Source: JAYWDA01 sp043779185
GTDB taxonomy: Bacteria; Bdellovibrionota; Bdellovibrionia; Bdellovibrionales; Bdellovibrionaceae
Reading direction: 5' to 3'
NCBI GenBank assembly: GCA_043779185.1
Contig: JAYWEQ010000098.1
Coordinates: 1-6,694, forward strand
DNA: 6,694 nucleotides
Position 1 is the stretch's first letter; each line of letters begins with the position of its first letter. The translations under genes were made by a program, and so were the position numbers. Of the stretch, positions 6,217 through 6,694 are shown piece by piece. Below the pieces are notes generated by a model, which saw only the letters and a list, made by a program, of their open reading frames with translations, had not been told where the DNA came from and did no database searches.

Positions 6217-6694
6217 TTGTTCATCCAAGATTTCCAGTAATCTGGAAGTTCGACTTGGCTTGCTTGTAGGTCAATTTCTAAAGGTTGCCAAGTGTCGATC
6301 ATGACGGCCACTTCATCCGTATGAGTTTTTGTAGCGACCCCCTTCACAGCTTTCGGATGCGGACCATGAGGAAATCCCGCCGGGTGAACGGTCATCATCC
6401 CGGCGTGCAAATTGTCGCGGCTAAAAAAGTTTCCATCGTGATAAAAAAGGATTTCATCGTAATCCATATTCTGATGATAAAAAGGAACTTTTAAAGCATC
6501 CGCATCTGTTTCCAAAGGCCGTGGTAAAAATGTGCAAACAACAAAACCATTCGCAACAAAGGTTGTATGAATAGACGGTGGTAAGTGGACTCGTGGACTC
6601 ATCATTGGCATCAGATCACTGATATGAAGCGTGAAAGGGAACATATCCCCTTTCCAACCGACTGTGTCGTAAACAGATTCTGAATAAGTAAAAA
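6213..6694 (-). CDS. hmgA: Homogentisate 1,2-dioxygenase, C-terminal part (5' end outside window)
   Basis: It opens the ring of homogentisate to maleylacetoacetate in Phe/Tyr degradation, using Fe(II) and O2 in a cupin fold. The frame stays open to the right edge, so the ATG at 6644 is internal; the upstream codons read FTYSESVYDTVGWKGD, the equivalent of FNYSES...DVVAWHGN in human HGD. The iron site is recognisable: FYHQN (His at 6474-6476), DEILFY (Glu at 6453-6455) and PHGPHP (His at 6366-6368), matching human His335, Glu341 and His371. SRDNLHAGMMTVHPAG and a TDEVAVMIDTWQPL strand follow the short bacterial form of about 380 residues, so roughly 220 residues are missing. The spacing His to Glu is seven residues against six in human, as I recall for the short form. 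The stop overlaps the ribD GTG start. Family is firm; exact substrate rests on family and on the nearby phenylalanine hydroxylase. Confidence 0.9.
   Translation of the reverse strand, partial: FTYSESVYDTVGWKGDMFPFTLHISDLMPMMSPRVHLPPSIHTTFVANGFVVCTFLPRPLETDADALKVPFYHQNMDYDEILFYHDGNFFSRDNLHAGMMTVHPAGFPHGPHPKAVKGVATKTHTDEVAVMIDTWQPLEIDLQASQVELPDYWKSWMNK

Noticed and set aside
6222..6224. ATG as the ribD start
   Set aside because: It is out of frame with ribD; it is the Met codon near the end of hmgA.
6217..6400. FMN (RFN) riboswitch controlling ribD
   Set aside because: The upstream sequence is hmgA coding sequence with the two genes overlapping, and no RFN-type conserved elements are seen.
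6285..6494. 69-residue plus-strand frame inside hmgA
   Set aside because: It is antisense to the iron-ligand region of HmgA and is explained by that coding sequence.

Overview
This window looks like the chromosome of a Gram-negative bacterium with moderate G+C, most likely a Bdellovibrio-type predatory or otherwise delta-proteobacteria-like lineage. The Gram-negative assignment rests on an ADP-heptose epimerase (HldD), which is needed for LPS inner core. The Bdellovibrio guess is an inference from the overall flavour: a 600-residue aromatic amino acid hydroxylase, a short-type homogentisate dioxygenase, and dense gene packing with 4-base overlaps. It has not been checked by any search.

Layout: positions 1-3249 are a plus-strand operon. 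It holds the 3' two-thirds of hldD, then after 16 bases a phenylalanine-hydroxylase-family enzyme with a large extra C-terminal half, then a TrmJ-like SPOUT tRNA 2'-O-methyltransferase joined to it by an ATGA overlap. Convergent to this, with 26 bases between stop codons, is a minus-strand AAA/DUF4143 ATPase (3277-4434). It appears to be its own transcription unit, with an extended -10-like box and a 10+10 bp perfect inverted repeat running from that box to the start codon. A Rho-independent terminator (4473-4493) separates it from the upstream minus-strand gene, a 144-residue coiled-coil protein of unknown function (4519-4953). A 162-base intergenic region rich in small palindromes follows. 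The right end is a second minus-strand operon: the 3' part of hmgA (homogentisate 1,2-dioxygenase), cut by the window edge, overlapping ribD (riboflavin deaminase/reductase) by 4 bases (GTGA).

Functionally, the phenylalanine hydroxylase (Phe to Tyr) and HmgA (homogentisate ring opening) are an early and a late step of the same Phe/Tyr degradation route, which would suit a protein-eating lifestyle. They sit on opposite strands about 3.8 kb apart and are mixed with housekeeping genes for LPS heptose, tRNA modification and riboflavin. I see no tRNA, rRNA, CRISPR array, insertion sequence or phage gene. No convincing new multi-gene system is visible. The best leads are the operator-like palindrome at the ATPase and the uncharacterised second half of the hydroxylase.
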